NCBI GenBank assembly: GCA_018266455.1
Contig: JAFEAJ010000009.1
Location: 24,137-88,136, forward strand
Direction of reading: 5' to 3'
DNA length: 64,000 nucleotides
Source: Bacteroidota bacterium
GTDB taxonomy: Bacteria; Bacteroidota; Bacteroidia; Chitinophagales; Chitinophagaceae
Every line of letters starts with the position of its first letter. The first letter of the stretch is position 1. Positions 21,184 through 30,381 of this stretch are shown in pieces. The position numbers and the translations under genes were made by a program. Below the pieces are notes generated by a model. The model saw only the letters and a list, made by a program, of their open reading frames with translations, was not told the origin of the DNA and made no database searches.

Positions 21184-22473
21184 TTAAATGATTTCTTTCA
21201 AACTTTCAGAAGTTGCCTGGATGGTTTTATCAAGGTCTTCTCTCGTCAGTGCATTGTTCAGGAACCAGCTTTCAAATGCCGATGGCGGGAGATATACCCC
21301 ACGCTTCAGCATGGCATGAAAATATTTTTTGAAGAGCTCATTATTAGCAGATGCAGCACTTGCGAAATCATTCACCGCATGATTGCTGAAATGCACGCTG
21401 ATCATAGAGCCGAATTGGTTAATTACGAATGGGATTTTTGTTTCGAGAAAAACCCTGTGCAGGTTATCGCGCAGGTAAATGGTTTTTTCTTCCAGCTCGT
21501 GATAAATGTGCCGGTTATTTTTTAAAATTTTTAGAGTAGTATAACCGGCAATCATTGCAATGGGGTTGCCGCTTAAAGTGCCTGCCTGGTAAACACTGCC
21601 GAGGGGGGCAATATGCTCCATAATTTTTTTCTTTCCTCCAAATGCGCCAACAGGCATGCCTCCGCCAATAACTTTTCCGTAAGTAACCAGGTCTGCATTT
21701 ACTTTTATTTTTTCCTGAGCGCCACCGGGCGCCAGGCGGAACCCTGTCATCACTTCATCAAAAATGAGCAGGATGTTTTTATCATTGCATATACTTCTCA
21801 ATTCTTGTAAAAAACCTGGTTGTGGCAGTATACAGCCCATATTTCCCGCAACAGGCTCTACAATAATGGCGGCAACCTGGTTTTTGTGTTCTTCAGTTAA
21901 TTTCTCAAGCGCTTTTAAATCGTTGTAAGCACAAGTGAGGGTATCGTTTGCCACACCTAATGTAACTCCGGGAACTGACTGGATATTCAATGTGGCCACA
22001 CCGCTTCCCGCTTTTACCAGGAATGAATCTGCATGGCCATGATAACAGCCCTCAAATTTGATGATTTTATTTTTTCCGGTGTAACCGCGTGCTAACCTGA
22101 TTGCGCTCATGCAAGCCTCGGTCCCGCTACTGACCATGCGTATCAAATCAATATTAGGGGCCATGCTTTTTATCAGCTCTGCCATTTCAATTTCCAGTTC
22201 TGTTGGGGCTCCATAAGAAGTGGAGCCGAGCGCTTGCTCCTGTATTGCTTTTACAACTTCTTCGTGCGCATGGCCAAGTATCATCGGCCCCCATGATGCA
22301 ATGTAGTCGATGTATTTATTGTCATCCGCATCATATAAGTAAGCTCCTTTTGCTTTTTTAATGAAAAGCGGCGTCCCGCCCACACTTTTAAAAGCACGAA
22401 CGGGAGAGTTCACTCCCCCGGGGATGGATTGCTGTGCACGGGAGAACAATTGCTGGCTTTTACTGGTATGCAT
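21184..22473 (-). CDS. hemL: Glutamate-1-semialdehyde 2,1-aminomutase
   Basis: PLP enzyme of 429 residues that converts glutamate-1-semialdehyde into 5-aminolevulinate, the second step of the C5 heme route. It has the expected [14 protein letters not shown]-terminus, the [16 protein letters not shown] motif, [10 protein letters not shown] and the PLP-binding lysine K267 in [18 protein letters not shown]. Full length for the family. It works directly after HemA (31372-32598), which is the first gene of the same minus-strand locus. It is flanked by two TMEM175-like genes, 19 bases upstream and 69 downstream, so it is likely co-transcribed with them. Confidence 0.97.
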   Translation of the reverse strand: MHTSKSQQLFSRAQQSIPGGVNSPVRAFKSVGGTPLFIKKAKGAYLYDADDNKYIDYIASWGPMILGHAHEEVVKAIQEQALGSTSYGAPTELEIEMAELIKSMAPNIDLIRMVSSGTEACMSAIRLARGYTGKNKIIKFEGCYHGHADSFLVKAGSGVATLNIQSVPGVTLGVANDTLTCAYNDLKALEKLTEEHKNQVAAIIVEPVAGNMGCILPQPGFLQELRSICNDKNILLIFDEVMTGFRLAPGGAQEKIKVNADLVTYGKVIGGGMPVGAFGGKKKIMEHIAPLGSVYQAGTLSGNPIAMIAGYTTLKILKNNRHIYHELEEKTIYLRDNLHRVFLETKIPFVINQFGSMISVHFSNHAVNDFASAASANNELFKKYFHAMLKRGVYLPPSAFESWFLNNALTREDLDKTIQATSESLKEII

Positions 22474-22492
22474 ATTATTCGATATTCTTTAT

Positions 22493-23179
22493 TCAGCTTT
22501 CTGAAAGATGTTCTTTCATCAGCTCAGGATATTTTTTTTTGTAATGCCTGTTGATAAAAAAACTTACAAAAGGCAATAGTGGCAAAGAAAGGTAAGCAAC
22601 CAAAGGGGACAAAAAGGAAATTCCAAATATTAGTACAAAAACGGAAGGAATGAGAAATGCGCGGATGGTGTTATAGTGCAATAAAATTTTGTTTTCAAGG
22701 CCATGGCTAAGATGATTTTTTGGATTTGAGACAAGTTTCCACAAGCGATAGCTCATGTAACCGACAAAACAAATATTTAATGTATAAAAAGCGAGCGGCG
22801 TATGTGCGCGAATAAGAAAATAATCGCTCAGAAAAGCGGTGCTGAAAGGCATGATTACAATTGACAAAAGAAAGCCAAGATTGATTGCCATCAGCTTTCG
22901 GTTATAATGAATGATGTGGTTGAACAAACGATGATGGACCATCCAGTACAGCCCGATAACAAAAAAACTATTTATGAAGCCGATAAACTTTTGCAAAGTC
23001 TCGTTCAATAAAGAATTGATTAGCTGAAGGTCTGGTGGTTCACTGCTGTTGTTATGAATTTCCGGGACTTTAATTTCAACGATCAATATAGTAATGGCAA
23101 TAGCAAAAACCGCATCGCTGAAAAATGCAATACGTTCAATCTGGAATTCTTCTTTCAGGAATTTATCATGGGTATTCAA
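22493..23179 (-). CDS. TMEM175-like membrane protein (DUF1211), copy B
   Basis: A 228-residue polytopic protein with the family motif RIAFFSDAVFAIAIT after a 15-residue polar N-terminus, and about six hydrophobic helices. It is divergent in sequence from copy A outside the filter motif, so the pair does not look like a recent tandem duplication. It is followed after 19 bases by hemL. A -7 promoter box at 23235-23242 could start a TMEM175-hemL transcript. Family members conduct potassium; a link between potassium flux and tetrapyrrole synthesis is not known to me. Confidence 0.85.
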   Translation of the reverse strand: MNTHDKFLKEEFQIERIAFFSDAVFAIAITILIVEIKVPEIHNNSSEPPDLQLINSLLNETLQKFIGFINSFFVIGLYWMVHHRLFNHIIHYNRKLMAINLGFLLSIVIMPFSTAFLSDYFLIRAHTPLAFYTLNICFVGYMSYRLWKLVSNPKNHLSHGLENKILLHYNTIRAFLIPSVFVLIFGISFLSPLVAYLSLPLLPFVSFFINRHYKKKYPELMKEHLSES

Positions 23180-23234
23180 AATATGTAAATTTTTTTTAAA
23201 ATAATATTTTTAATACATAGAACGGTATCACATG

Positions 23235-23242
23235 CAAAGATA
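23235..23242 (-). promoter_or_regulatory. Candidate -7 promoter box upstream of TMEM175-like B/hemL
   Basis: Minus-strand TATCTTTG, an exact TANNTTTG match in the 88-base gap after hemN. It would give a leader of about 50 bases to the gene starting at 23179. No clear -33 element, so only tentative. Confidence 0.35.
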
Positions 23243-23267
23243 GGAGCAGGGCACGGGTTATGAAACG

Positions 23268-24632
23268 CTAAACTGTCATAGAAAAAATTTTTGTTTGTGG
23301 TTGTTTGCGGATCATCCTTAAGTCAAATGCCATAGCAATATTGCGCACAAAGGCCCTGCCTTTTTCGGTTATGCTCAAACGCTTGCCGGTGATTTGGATC
23401 AGCCCGTCCTGCTGCATTTCCTGTAAACGGGCAAGGATTTCGGTCATTTCCGGCAGGTCCATTTCTTCATTTTCCCAGGAGGTCTCCAGCAGGCACATGA
23501 GGTTAAGGATATGCCTGCGCACGATTAAGTCTTCCTCGTTTAACTTGTGCCCTTTGAAGATTGGCAGCTCCCCATTATGGATTCTTTTTTCATAACCTTC
23601 AACTGATTTGTCGTTCTGTGCAAAAGCGTACCAGCTATCGCTAATGGCCGACATGCCCAAGCCAATCATCAGTTTCGTGGAAGATGAAGAATAACCCATA
23701 AAATTGCGATGGATGGTTTTATCAAGCATTGATTGATAAAGCGAATCTGTTGGTAAAGAAAAATGATCCATTCCAATTTCAATATAGCCCAGTTCGCTCA
23801 ACAGTTTTTTACCTTTTTCGTATAACTCTCTTTTCTGCTCAGGCGAAGGAAGGTCGTTCTCGTCAAAACCTCTTTGCCCAACCCCCCTGACCCATGGCAC
23901 GTGCGCATAAGAATAAAATGCGATGCGGTCTGGTTTTAATGATTTGGTTTTTTCAATGGTTGCCGACATGGATTCCCATGTTTGAAAGGGAAGCCCAAAA
24001 ACCAGGTCGTGGCTGATGCTTTTGTAGCCGATCTGCCTTGCAGCTTCAGTTACTGCTTTCACTTTTTCAAATGGCTGAATGCGGTTAATGGTGTGCTGTA
24101 CTTTGCTGTCATAATCCTGCACGCCAAAACTTACTCTTCTGAAACCAAGGCCGTGCAGGGTTTTCAGGTGACATGAGGTTGTATTGTTCGGGTGCCCTTC
24201 AAAACTTAATTCAGGATTCGGGCCGACATCAGCTGCTGCAAAAATTTTTTCCAGGAGGTATTTTAAATTATCCGGATTGAAAAAAGTTGGCGTTCCGCCG
24301 CCAAGGTGCAGCTCTTTTATTCTTATTTTCCCGCCCACCAGGCTTGCATACATTTGCCATTCCTTCAGAACGGTTTCTATGTACGGTGTTTCAACGCCAT
24401 GTTGTTTGGTAATTCTTTTATGGCAGGCACAAAAAGTACATAGGCTTTCGCAAAAAGGCAAATGGATGTAGAGGCTTATGCCTTCTTTATCATTGCTCTC
24501 TTCAAAACTTTTCAGCAATGTGGGTTTCCATTCATCAACTGTAAAAGACTGCTCATCCCAGTAGGGAACAGTCGGGTAACTGGTATATCGAGGCCCTGGG
24601 ATATTATATTTTTGTATAAGATTTTTTTCCAT
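23268..24632 (-). CDS. hemN: Oxygen-independent coproporphyrinogen III oxidase
   Basis: Radical-SAM enzyme of 454 residues converting coproporphyrinogen III to protoporphyrinogen IX without oxygen. It has the HemN N-terminus (YNIPGPRYTSYPTVPYW) and the iron-sulfur motif C61-x3-C65-x2-C68 followed by C70 (CESLCTFCAC), as in true HemN rather than the HemW-type paralogues. The conserved LHLGGGTPTF block follows. It duplicates the step carried out by HemF (25766-26719) in the same locus, allowing heme synthesis under both oxic and anoxic conditions. 78 bases separate it from hemB. Confidence 0.96.
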   Translation of the reverse strand: MEKNLIQKYNIPGPRYTSYPTVPYWDEQSFTVDEWKPTLLKSFEESNDKEGISLYIHLPFCESLCTFCACHKRITKQHGVETPYIETVLKEWQMYASLVGGKIRIKELHLGGGTPTFFNPDNLKYLLEKIFAAADVGPNPELSFEGHPNNTTSCHLKTLHGLGFRRVSFGVQDYDSKVQHTINRIQPFEKVKAVTEAARQIGYKSISHDLVFGLPFQTWESMSATIEKTKSLKPDRIAFYSYAHVPWVRGVGQRGFDENDLPSPEQKRELYEKGKKLLSELGYIEIGMDHFSLPTDSLYQSMLDKTIHRNFMGYSSSSTKLMIGLGMSAISDSWYAFAQNDKSVEGYEKRIHNGELPIFKGHKLNEEDLIVRRHILNLMCLLETSWENEEMDLPEMTEILARLQEMQQDGLIQITGKRLSITEKGRAFVRNIAMAFDLRMIRKQPQTKIFSMTV

Positions 24633-24710
24633 TTTTGAGTCAGCACCGCCTGGCAGCTTAAGTTTGTATAATTCTAATTTAGTTGTGCTGCCATGGGATG
24701 CGCTTATATT

Positions 24711-25688
24711 TTATGCAGATAGCAATTTCACTGCATCTTTGGCAAAATAGGTGGCAATCAAATCAGCTCCTGCCCTTTTGATGGATGTTAATGTTTCAAG
24801 GATGGCTTTATCCTCATCAATCCATCCCATTTTTGCAGCAGCTTTTATCATGGCATATTCGCCGCTGATGTTGTAAGCGCTCACTGGAACCTGTACCGTA
24901 TTTTTCACTTCCCGGATAATATCGAGGTAAGCCAGCGCTGGTTTCACCATTACGATGTCAGCACCTTCTTCCACATCCATCAGGGTTTCTTTAAGGGCCT
25001 CAATCCTGTTGGCATAATTCATCTGGTAGGTTTTCTTGTCTCCAAATCCCGGGGCTGAATCCAGCGCATTGCGAAAAGGGCCATAAAAGCAAGAAGCATA
25101 TTTGGCGCTGTAGCTCATGATGCCCACTTTCGTAAAATTGTTTTCTTCCAGGCCTTTCCTGATTGCGCAGACCCTGCCATCCATCATATCACTGGGCGCA
25201 ACAAAATCAGCGCCCGCTTCTGCATGGCTGATGCTCATTTGTACCAGCGCTTCCACGGTTTCGTCATTCATGATCTCTCCATCCCTCACGATACCATCAT
25301 GGCCGAATGATGAATAAGGGTCAAGCGCCACATCTGTCATTACCAGCATTTCAGGCACCGCATCTTTAATAGCCCTGATGCTGCGCTGCATCAACCCATT
25401 TTTGTTCCATGCTTCTTTCCCGGTGTTGTCTTTCTGCTCTTCTTTGCATTTAATGAAAAGCAAAACACTTTTCAAACCCAAGCCCCAAAGCGCTTTCACT
25501 TCTTTTGTCGTTAAATCCAGGGAGCGGCGATAATAATTGGGCATGGAGGCAATTTCAGTTTCTGCATTTTTGCCTTCATCAATAAATAACGGTACAATGA
25601 AATCGTTAGGGGTCAATGTTGTTTCAGCAACCAGCGAACGGATTGCGGGTGATTGTCGCAAGATCCTGTTTCGTTTTTGTAGGTACAT
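24711..25688 (-). CDS. hemB: Delta-aminolevulinic acid dehydratase (porphobilinogen synthase)
   Basis: Condenses two 5-aminolevulinate molecules into porphobilinogen; 325 residues. The catalytic lysines are K196 (SYSAKYAS) and K249 (MVKPALAYLD). The metal-site loop reads DVALDPYSSFGHDG (119-132): the three cysteines of zinc-dependent enzymes are replaced by A121, D123 and D131, which is the aspartate-rich magnesium/potassium-type site known from Pseudomonas and related enzymes. It therefore should not need active-site zinc. It is located between hemF (77-base gap) and hemN (78-base gap) on the same strand. Confidence 0.97.
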   Translation of the reverse strand: MYLQKRNRILRQSPAIRSLVAETTLTPNDFIVPLFIDEGKNAETEIASMPNYYRRSLDLTTKEVKALWGLGLKSVLLFIKCKEEQKDNTGKEAWNKNGLMQRSIRAIKDAVPEMLVMTDVALDPYSSFGHDGIVRDGEIMNDETVEALVQMSISHAEAGADFVAPSDMMDGRVCAIRKGLEENNFTKVGIMSYSAKYASCFYGPFRNALDSAPGFGDKKTYQMNYANRIEALKETLMDVEEGADIVMVKPALAYLDIIREVKNTVQVPVSAYNISGEYAMIKAAAKMGWIDEDKAILETLTSIKRAGADLIATYFAKDAVKLLSA

Positions 25689-25765
25689 AAAAATTATTTT
25701 GCTATGTAAGTTTTTTATTTATGTTCTTTGCCCTTTTTCGGAATTTTTCGCGCCATTGCGGTTAA

Positions 25766-26719
25766 TTAAACCCAGTCTCTTGGGTTTAAGCACACATTGA
25801 GCAAATCTGCTTCAGGCATACCTTTCTGGGGCTGATGGTTATATTCGAACCTCACTGTTGGCGGAAGGCTCATCAAAACGCTTTCTGTTCTCCCATTTGT
25901 TTTCAGGCCGAATAAAGTTCCGCGATCGTGAACCAAATTAAACTCAACATATCGACCTCTTCTTATTTCCTGCCAGTATTTGTTGTCATTAGTGAACGAA
26001 ATATTTTTTCTTTTTTCAACGACAGGAACGTATGCATCAATGAAAGCTTTGCCGCAAGCTTGCGCTAATCCAAACCAAAAATCAGCATCATGGTCACCAT
26101 CCTCTTTTTTGTGGTCATAAAAAATTCCACCAATACCTCTGCGCTCATTGTTGCGGTGTGTGTTCACAAAATATTCATCGCAATTATGCTTGAACAATGG
26201 GTATAATTTTTCATCAAACTTGTCGCACGCTTTTTTTAATATTGAATGAAAATGAACAGCATCTTCGTCAAACAAATAATAAGGCGTAAGATCCGTACCG
26301 CCGCCAAACCACCTATCGCATAATCTGCCATCTTTATCATACAACTCAAACATACGGTAATTAAAATGTATGGTTGGAACAAATGGATTTAAAGGATGAA
26401 TTACAGAGCTGATCCCCGCAGCAAACCAGGTTGCTTCGGGCGACGACAAAGGAATGTGCAGCACTTCACGCATTTTGCGCGAAAGTTTTCCATAAACAAC
26501 AGAGGTATTTACTCCACCTTTTTCAAAAACATATCCATGCTGAATAACTTTTGTTATACCGCCGCCGCCTTTGCCATCCGGGTTGCGTACCCATTCTTCT
26601 GCACTGAATTTTGCTTTTCCGTCAATATCTTCCAGCGCCCTGCAAATTTTATCCTGCAGTTTATGGATAAAATCAATCCATTTGCCACGAAATTCTTTTG
26701 TTTCAGTCTTATGCGTCAT
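25766..26719 (-). CDS. hemF: Oxygen-dependent coproporphyrinogen III oxidase
   Basis: Cofactor-free oxygen-using oxidase of 317 residues, full family length. Recognisable blocks: FVPTIHFNYRMFEL, WFGGGTDLTPYYLF, the RGIGGIFYDH motif and the C-terminal LMSLPPTVRFEYNH. It performs the same reaction as HemN but needs O2. The start codon overlaps the stop of the upstream M1 peptidase gene by four bases (ATGA), so the two are translationally coupled, which is odd for a metabolic enzyme and an exported peptidase. Confidence 0.97.
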   Translation of the reverse strand: MTHKTETKEFRGKWIDFIHKLQDKICRALEDIDGKAKFSAEEWVRNPDGKGGGGITKVIQHGYVFEKGGVNTSVVYGKLSRKMREVLHIPLSSPEATWFAAGISSVIHPLNPFVPTIHFNYRMFELYDKDGRLCDRWFGGGTDLTPYYLFDEDAVHFHSILKKACDKFDEKLYPLFKHNCDEYFVNTHRNNERRGIGGIFYDHKKEDGDHDADFWFGLAQACGKAFIDAYVPVVEKRKNISFTNDNKYWQEIRRGRYVEFNLVHDRGTLFGLKTNGRTESVLMSLPPTVRFEYNHQPQKGMPEADLLNVCLNPRDWV

Positions 26720-28590
26720 AATTTGAAAACATTATCATCCGGTGTTGCATCCATAAAAATATTTCCATCAACAGTTACTGATGTTAACGCATCACTGTTA
26801 GCTATTGAAATACTGATTGTTTCTTCATTCTTGCTCCAAACTGCCGGTGTGAAATGTTGTCTTTTTTCTTTGCCGTTTTTTGTTGTCAATACAACATCAA
26901 ACGGAATATCAAACCCGCCAACGTTTTCAATGGTTACGGTGGTTTTATTGTTTTTTGATTGGACATTTTTTATTTTTAAATCAATATAATTATTGGTGAA
27001 AAACCAATTATTGAAAAACCAATTCAAATTCTGCCCGGAGCCTGTGTTCATTGAATAAAAATAGTCCCATGGAATAGGGTGTTTGCCATTCCAGTTATCC
27101 ATGTAATGATGCAAAGCTTTTTTAAACAAATCATCGCCCAACAAATCTTTTAATGCGAGATAAGATAAAGAAGCTTTGCCATAAGAATTGTTTCCATAAC
27201 CTGAGCCGCTCACTTGTGTCGACATGGTGATAATCGGCTGGTCTTCTTCTGTTGAGGGATCGCTTATATATCTACGTATCCTGAAATTTTTGTACGTTTT
27301 ATCTGCTTGTTCTTTTCCTACTTCATCAATGCCAATTAAATATTCAAATGTGGTAGCCCAGCCTTCATCCATGTATGCATAACGTGTTTCGTTAATGCCC
27401 ATATAAAATGGAAAATAAGTGTGCGCCATTTCATGGTCTTGCAACAATTGCGCAAAGGCCATGTTGCTTACATGCGCATCGTTCACCATCATCGGGTATT
27501 CCATATCAGCAAAACCCTGAAACGCTGTCATTTTTACAAAAGGATATGGGACTCCGGGATATTGTGTTGAAAAAAATTTCAACGCATACTTTCCCCATTC
27601 AACGGAATGATGAAAATCTTCTGAGCTGTTATTATATGCAGCCTGCATGCTTGCCCTGCGGTTTGTTTTTGTATCAACAACTGTGCTGCCTGCATCCCAT
27701 GAGTAATGATTGCTTACAGCATAACACACATCAGTAATGTGGTTGGCTTTAAACTTCCACGTATTCCAATTGTTTTGCTGCGTAACTTTTTGTTGTTGCA
27801 TTTCATCGAGTGTTGCAACATGAATTACGCTGTCTGATGTATAAGATGTTTTTAATCGATGTGCAATTTCCGGGTGCAGTACTTCATCAGCATTTAAAAA
27901 ATCTCCCGTTGCCCATACAACAAAATTTTTCGGTGCCGTAACAGCCAAAGTGTAATCGTTGAAATCATTATAAAATTCCTGCCTGTCAAAATGCGGCAAC
28001 ATATCCCAACCATTGTAATCATCATATACAGAAACGCGTGGATAAGAATAGGCACAATAAAAAGTTGCAGAATCAATTTGCCCTTCACGACCGCTTTGTT
28101 TTGATAAAGGATAATCCCATTCAATTTCCAATATTGTTTTTGAATGAGGCATAATTGCCGACTTTAATCTTACCGGGTTAACCGTGCTCCATCCTGCACT
28201 GTTAATGTCATAGGCATCGCCATTAATTTTAAAAGCAGAAATATGCAAACCTGAATCAAGAAAGCCCGCGCTGTAAAAACCGGATCTCGGCGCCTGTGGT
28301 TTATGAATATTGTTTACAAAGCGGATCGCAATCATTTTTAGAGTGTCGGGGCTGTTGTTCGAGTAGATAATTTTTTCTGCTCCTGAAATTGATTTTGTGT
28401 CGGGATGAATTGTTTCTTCAATGTTATATACTCCTTCGTTTTGCCAGTAATTTTTTCCCGGCGCCCCGGTCAATGAACGTGTTTCATTTTGATAAGCAAG
28501 CTTGATGTTGCGCGGCATGTACAGGTTTTGAGCACACAAAAAACCCGTGGATAAAAAAAAGATTGGGAAAAGAATGAATGACGGTCTCAT
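26716..28590 (-). CDS. M1-family metallopeptidase, exported
   Basis: Gluzincin peptidase of 624 residues with signal peptide (cleavage near residue 20, LCAQN). The zinc motif is H386-E387-x2-H390 (HEMAH) with the third ligand E409 in MDEGWATTFE, the exact HEXXH-x18-E spacing of family M1. The N-terminal beta-saddle domain precedes it; the C-terminal part ends in a short beta-sandwich (TVTIENVGGFDIPFDVVLTT). Family members are periplasmic aminopeptidases. It is inserted between hemE (27-base gap) and hemF (4-base overlap), the only non-heme, non-membrane gene inside the run. Whether it serves heme acquisition from proteins or is only a passenger is unknown. Confidence 0.93.
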   Translation of the reverse strand: MRPSFILFPIFFLSTGFLCAQNLYMPRNIKLAYQNETRSLTGAPGKNYWQNEGVYNIEETIHPDTKSISGAEKIIYSNNSPDTLKMIAIRFVNNIHKPQAPRSGFYSAGFLDSGLHISAFKINGDAYDINSAGWSTVNPVRLKSAIMPHSKTILEIEWDYPLSKQSGREGQIDSATFYCAYSYPRVSVYDDYNGWDMLPHFDRQEFYNDFNDYTLAVTAPKNFVVWATGDFLNADEVLHPEIAHRLKTSYTSDSVIHVATLDEMQQQKVTQQNNWNTWKFKANHITDVCYAVSNHYSWDAGSTVVDTKTNRRASMQAAYNNSSEDFHHSVEWGKYALKFFSTQYPGVPYPFVKMTAFQGFADMEYPMMVNDAHVSNMAFAQLLQDHEMAHTYFPFYMGINETRYAYMDEGWATTFEYLIGIDEVGKEQADKTYKNFRIRRYISDPSTEEDQPIITMSTQVSGSGYGNNSYGKASLSYLALKDLLGDDLFKKALHHYMDNWNGKHPIPWDYFYSMNTGSGQNLNWFFNNWFFTNNYIDLKIKNVQSKNNKTTVTIENVGGFDIPFDVVLTTKNGKEKRQHFTPAVWSKNEETISISIANSDALTSVTVDGNIFMDATPDDNVFKL

Positions 28591-28617
28591 TTGGTTCTGT
28601 TTTAATCTGAAGAAAAT

Positions 28618-29649
28618 TTATTCGAAGCGGTATTCTTTTACCGCACCAACAAACGCTCTTGCATGATCTACGGGCACGGTTGGCAAAATACCATGGCCAA
28701 GATTAGCAATATGTTTTCCTTTTCCAAAACCTTTCATCATTAGCCTTACTTCTTTTTTTATGACAGGTATTGGCGACAGCAATTTTACAGGATCGAAATT
28801 TCCCTGAAGGCAAATGTCGCTACCCGAAAAACTGCGCGCAGCTTCCGGCTCAATGCACCAATCAATTCCCAGGCAGGCTGCACCGGTTTCTTTCATTTCT
28901 TTTAGGCTTTGCCATGCACCTTTTGCAAAAATGATGACTTTCGTTTCATCTTTTAACGCCGAAACTATTTGCCTGATGTATGGCAACGAAATATTTTCAA
29001 AATCAGCTTTGCTTAATAAGCCGCCCCAACTGTCGAAAATTTGTACTGCATCAGCCCCTGCTTTTACCTGTTCTTTTAAATATGCAATTGTTGTATCAGT
29101 GATCATTTGCAACAATTGGTGTGCAAGATCGGGGCATGAATAGCAAAATGCTTTTGCTTCATCAAAAGTTTTAGAGCCTTTTCCCTGAACCATATAACAA
29201 AGCAATGTCCATGGTGCGCCAGCAAAACCAATTAATGGCACACGGCCATTCAATTCTTTTTTGGTGAGTTTGACAGCATCAAAAACATAATGCAATCTTT
29301 CATTTACATCAGGCACACAAATTCTCTTCAAGTCGTTTTGTGTTTTAACCGGCTCAGGAAGCAATGGGCCTTTGCTCTCGATCAATTGCACCTCCAACCC
29401 CATTGCCTGCGGAACTACAAGTATGTCTGAAAATAAGATTGCTGCATCAACATCAATAATGTCAATCGGCTGAATCGTAATGGCTGCTGCAAGTTCCGGC
29501 GTTTGTACCCTTGTAAAAAAGTCATGCTTTTCACGAAGCTTCATATATTCCGGCAAGTACCTGCCTGCCTGCCGCATCATCCACACAGGAGCTCGCTCAG
29601 TGTGCTCTCCTCTTAATGTCCGTAATAATAAATCGTTCTTTAGTTTCAT
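28618..29649 (-). CDS. hemE: Uroporphyrinogen decarboxylase
   Basis: Removes the four acetate carboxyls of uroporphyrinogen III to give coproporphyrinogen III; 343 residues, full length. The N-terminal signature [21 protein letters not shown] (including the catalytic arginines) and the [11 protein letters not shown] aspartate block are present, as is [16 protein letters not shown]. Located 12 bases downstream of hemD and 27 upstream of the M1 peptidase gene on the same strand. Confidence 0.97.
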   Translation of the reverse strand: MKLKNDLLLRTLRGEHTERAPVWMMRQAGRYLPEYMKLREKHDFFTRVQTPELAAAITIQPIDIIDVDAAILFSDILVVPQAMGLEVQLIESKGPLLPEPVKTQNDLKRICVPDVNERLHYVFDAVKLTKKELNGRVPLIGFAGAPWTLLCYMVQGKGSKTFDEAKAFCYSCPDLAHQLLQMITDTTIAYLKEQVKAGADAVQIFDSWGGLLSKADFENISLPYIRQIVSALKDETKVIIFAKGAWQSLKEMKETGAACLGIDWCIEPEAARSFSGSDICLQGNFDPVKLLSPIPVIKKEVRLMMKGFGKGKHIANLGHGILPTVPVDHARAFVGAVKEYRFE

Positions 29650-29661
29650 AATAACAAATGG

Positions 29662-30381
29662 TCAACGGTGAAACGGGCAATTGATAAAATAGTTTATCGC
29701 TTGTTCTGCTAATAACTTCTTCGAAGGTTTGTCGGCAACCACTATTTTATTGTTAGTGTATTTTTTTATTTCTTTTGTAGTGGTATTGCCAATGGCAAAT
29801 AAAATGGTTTGCGGCCCGGGATTATTCTTTTCAAAAAAGCTGTTTACTGCGCTTGGGCTGTAAAACAATATGGCATCATAATTCTTTAAAATTTTCTGTG
29901 TCAAAGCAAGTGTTTTATAAACAACGATTTCAGTTACTTCAATCCCATTTTGCTTAAGTTTTTCAGGCAATTCTGCCCTTCGTTGATTCCCGCAAAAAAA
30001 TGTTATTGACGATACTTCTTTTTTGTTAACGATCACATCAGCCAGATTGCCTGCCGAACCTGCTGTTGCAAGGATTGCATTTTTCCCGAAGTATCCTGAT
30101 GCTGATTTTTTTGTTGCAGAGCCAATGCAGAAAATTTTCCATCCGGGTATAGTTCCCTGCAAATAACTTGTTACTGCTTCAACTGCGTTCCTGCTGGTAA
30201 AAACAATGATATTTGCAGCTTTCGCAAGATCTGTGATTTTCGTTTTTATGCGCTGGTCAATAATTGCTTCAGTTTCAATAAATGGAATGGTTTCAATTAC
30301 TACATTCTTTTTAGCTGCTTCTGTAAGCAGGATGGGCTGAAGGTGTTGAGTTGATAATATCGTGATGCTATTTTGTTGCAT
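29662..30381 (-). CDS. hemD: Uroporphyrinogen-III synthase
   Basis: Cyclises hydroxymethylbilane with inversion of ring D. 239 residues; HemD is poorly conserved, but the two-lobed alpha/beta pattern is visible, with IVFTSRNAVEAVTSYL and AILFYSPSAVNSFFEKN marking the typical 'S-x-AV' helices of both lobes. It overlaps hemC by 14 bases, the common hemCD arrangement, which supports the identification. Downstream hemE follows after 12 bases. Confidence 0.9.
   Translation of the reverse strand: MQQNSITILSTQHLQPILLTEAAKKNVVIETIPFIETEAIIDQRIKTKITDLAKAANIIVFTSRNAVEAVTSYLQGTIPGWKIFCIGSATKKSASGYFGKNAILATAGSAGNLADVIVNKKEVSSITFFCGNQRRAELPEKLKQNGIEVTEIVVYKTLALTQKILKNYDAILFYSPSAVNSFFEKNNPGPQTILFAIGNTTTKEIKKYTNNKIVVADKPSKKLLAEQAINYFINCPFHR

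Noticed and set aside
24651..24693. TGGCAGC/GCTGCCA inverted repeat upstream of hemN
   Set aside because: The 29-base loop and seven-base arms in a short gap are weak evidence; no T run or conserved operator pattern.
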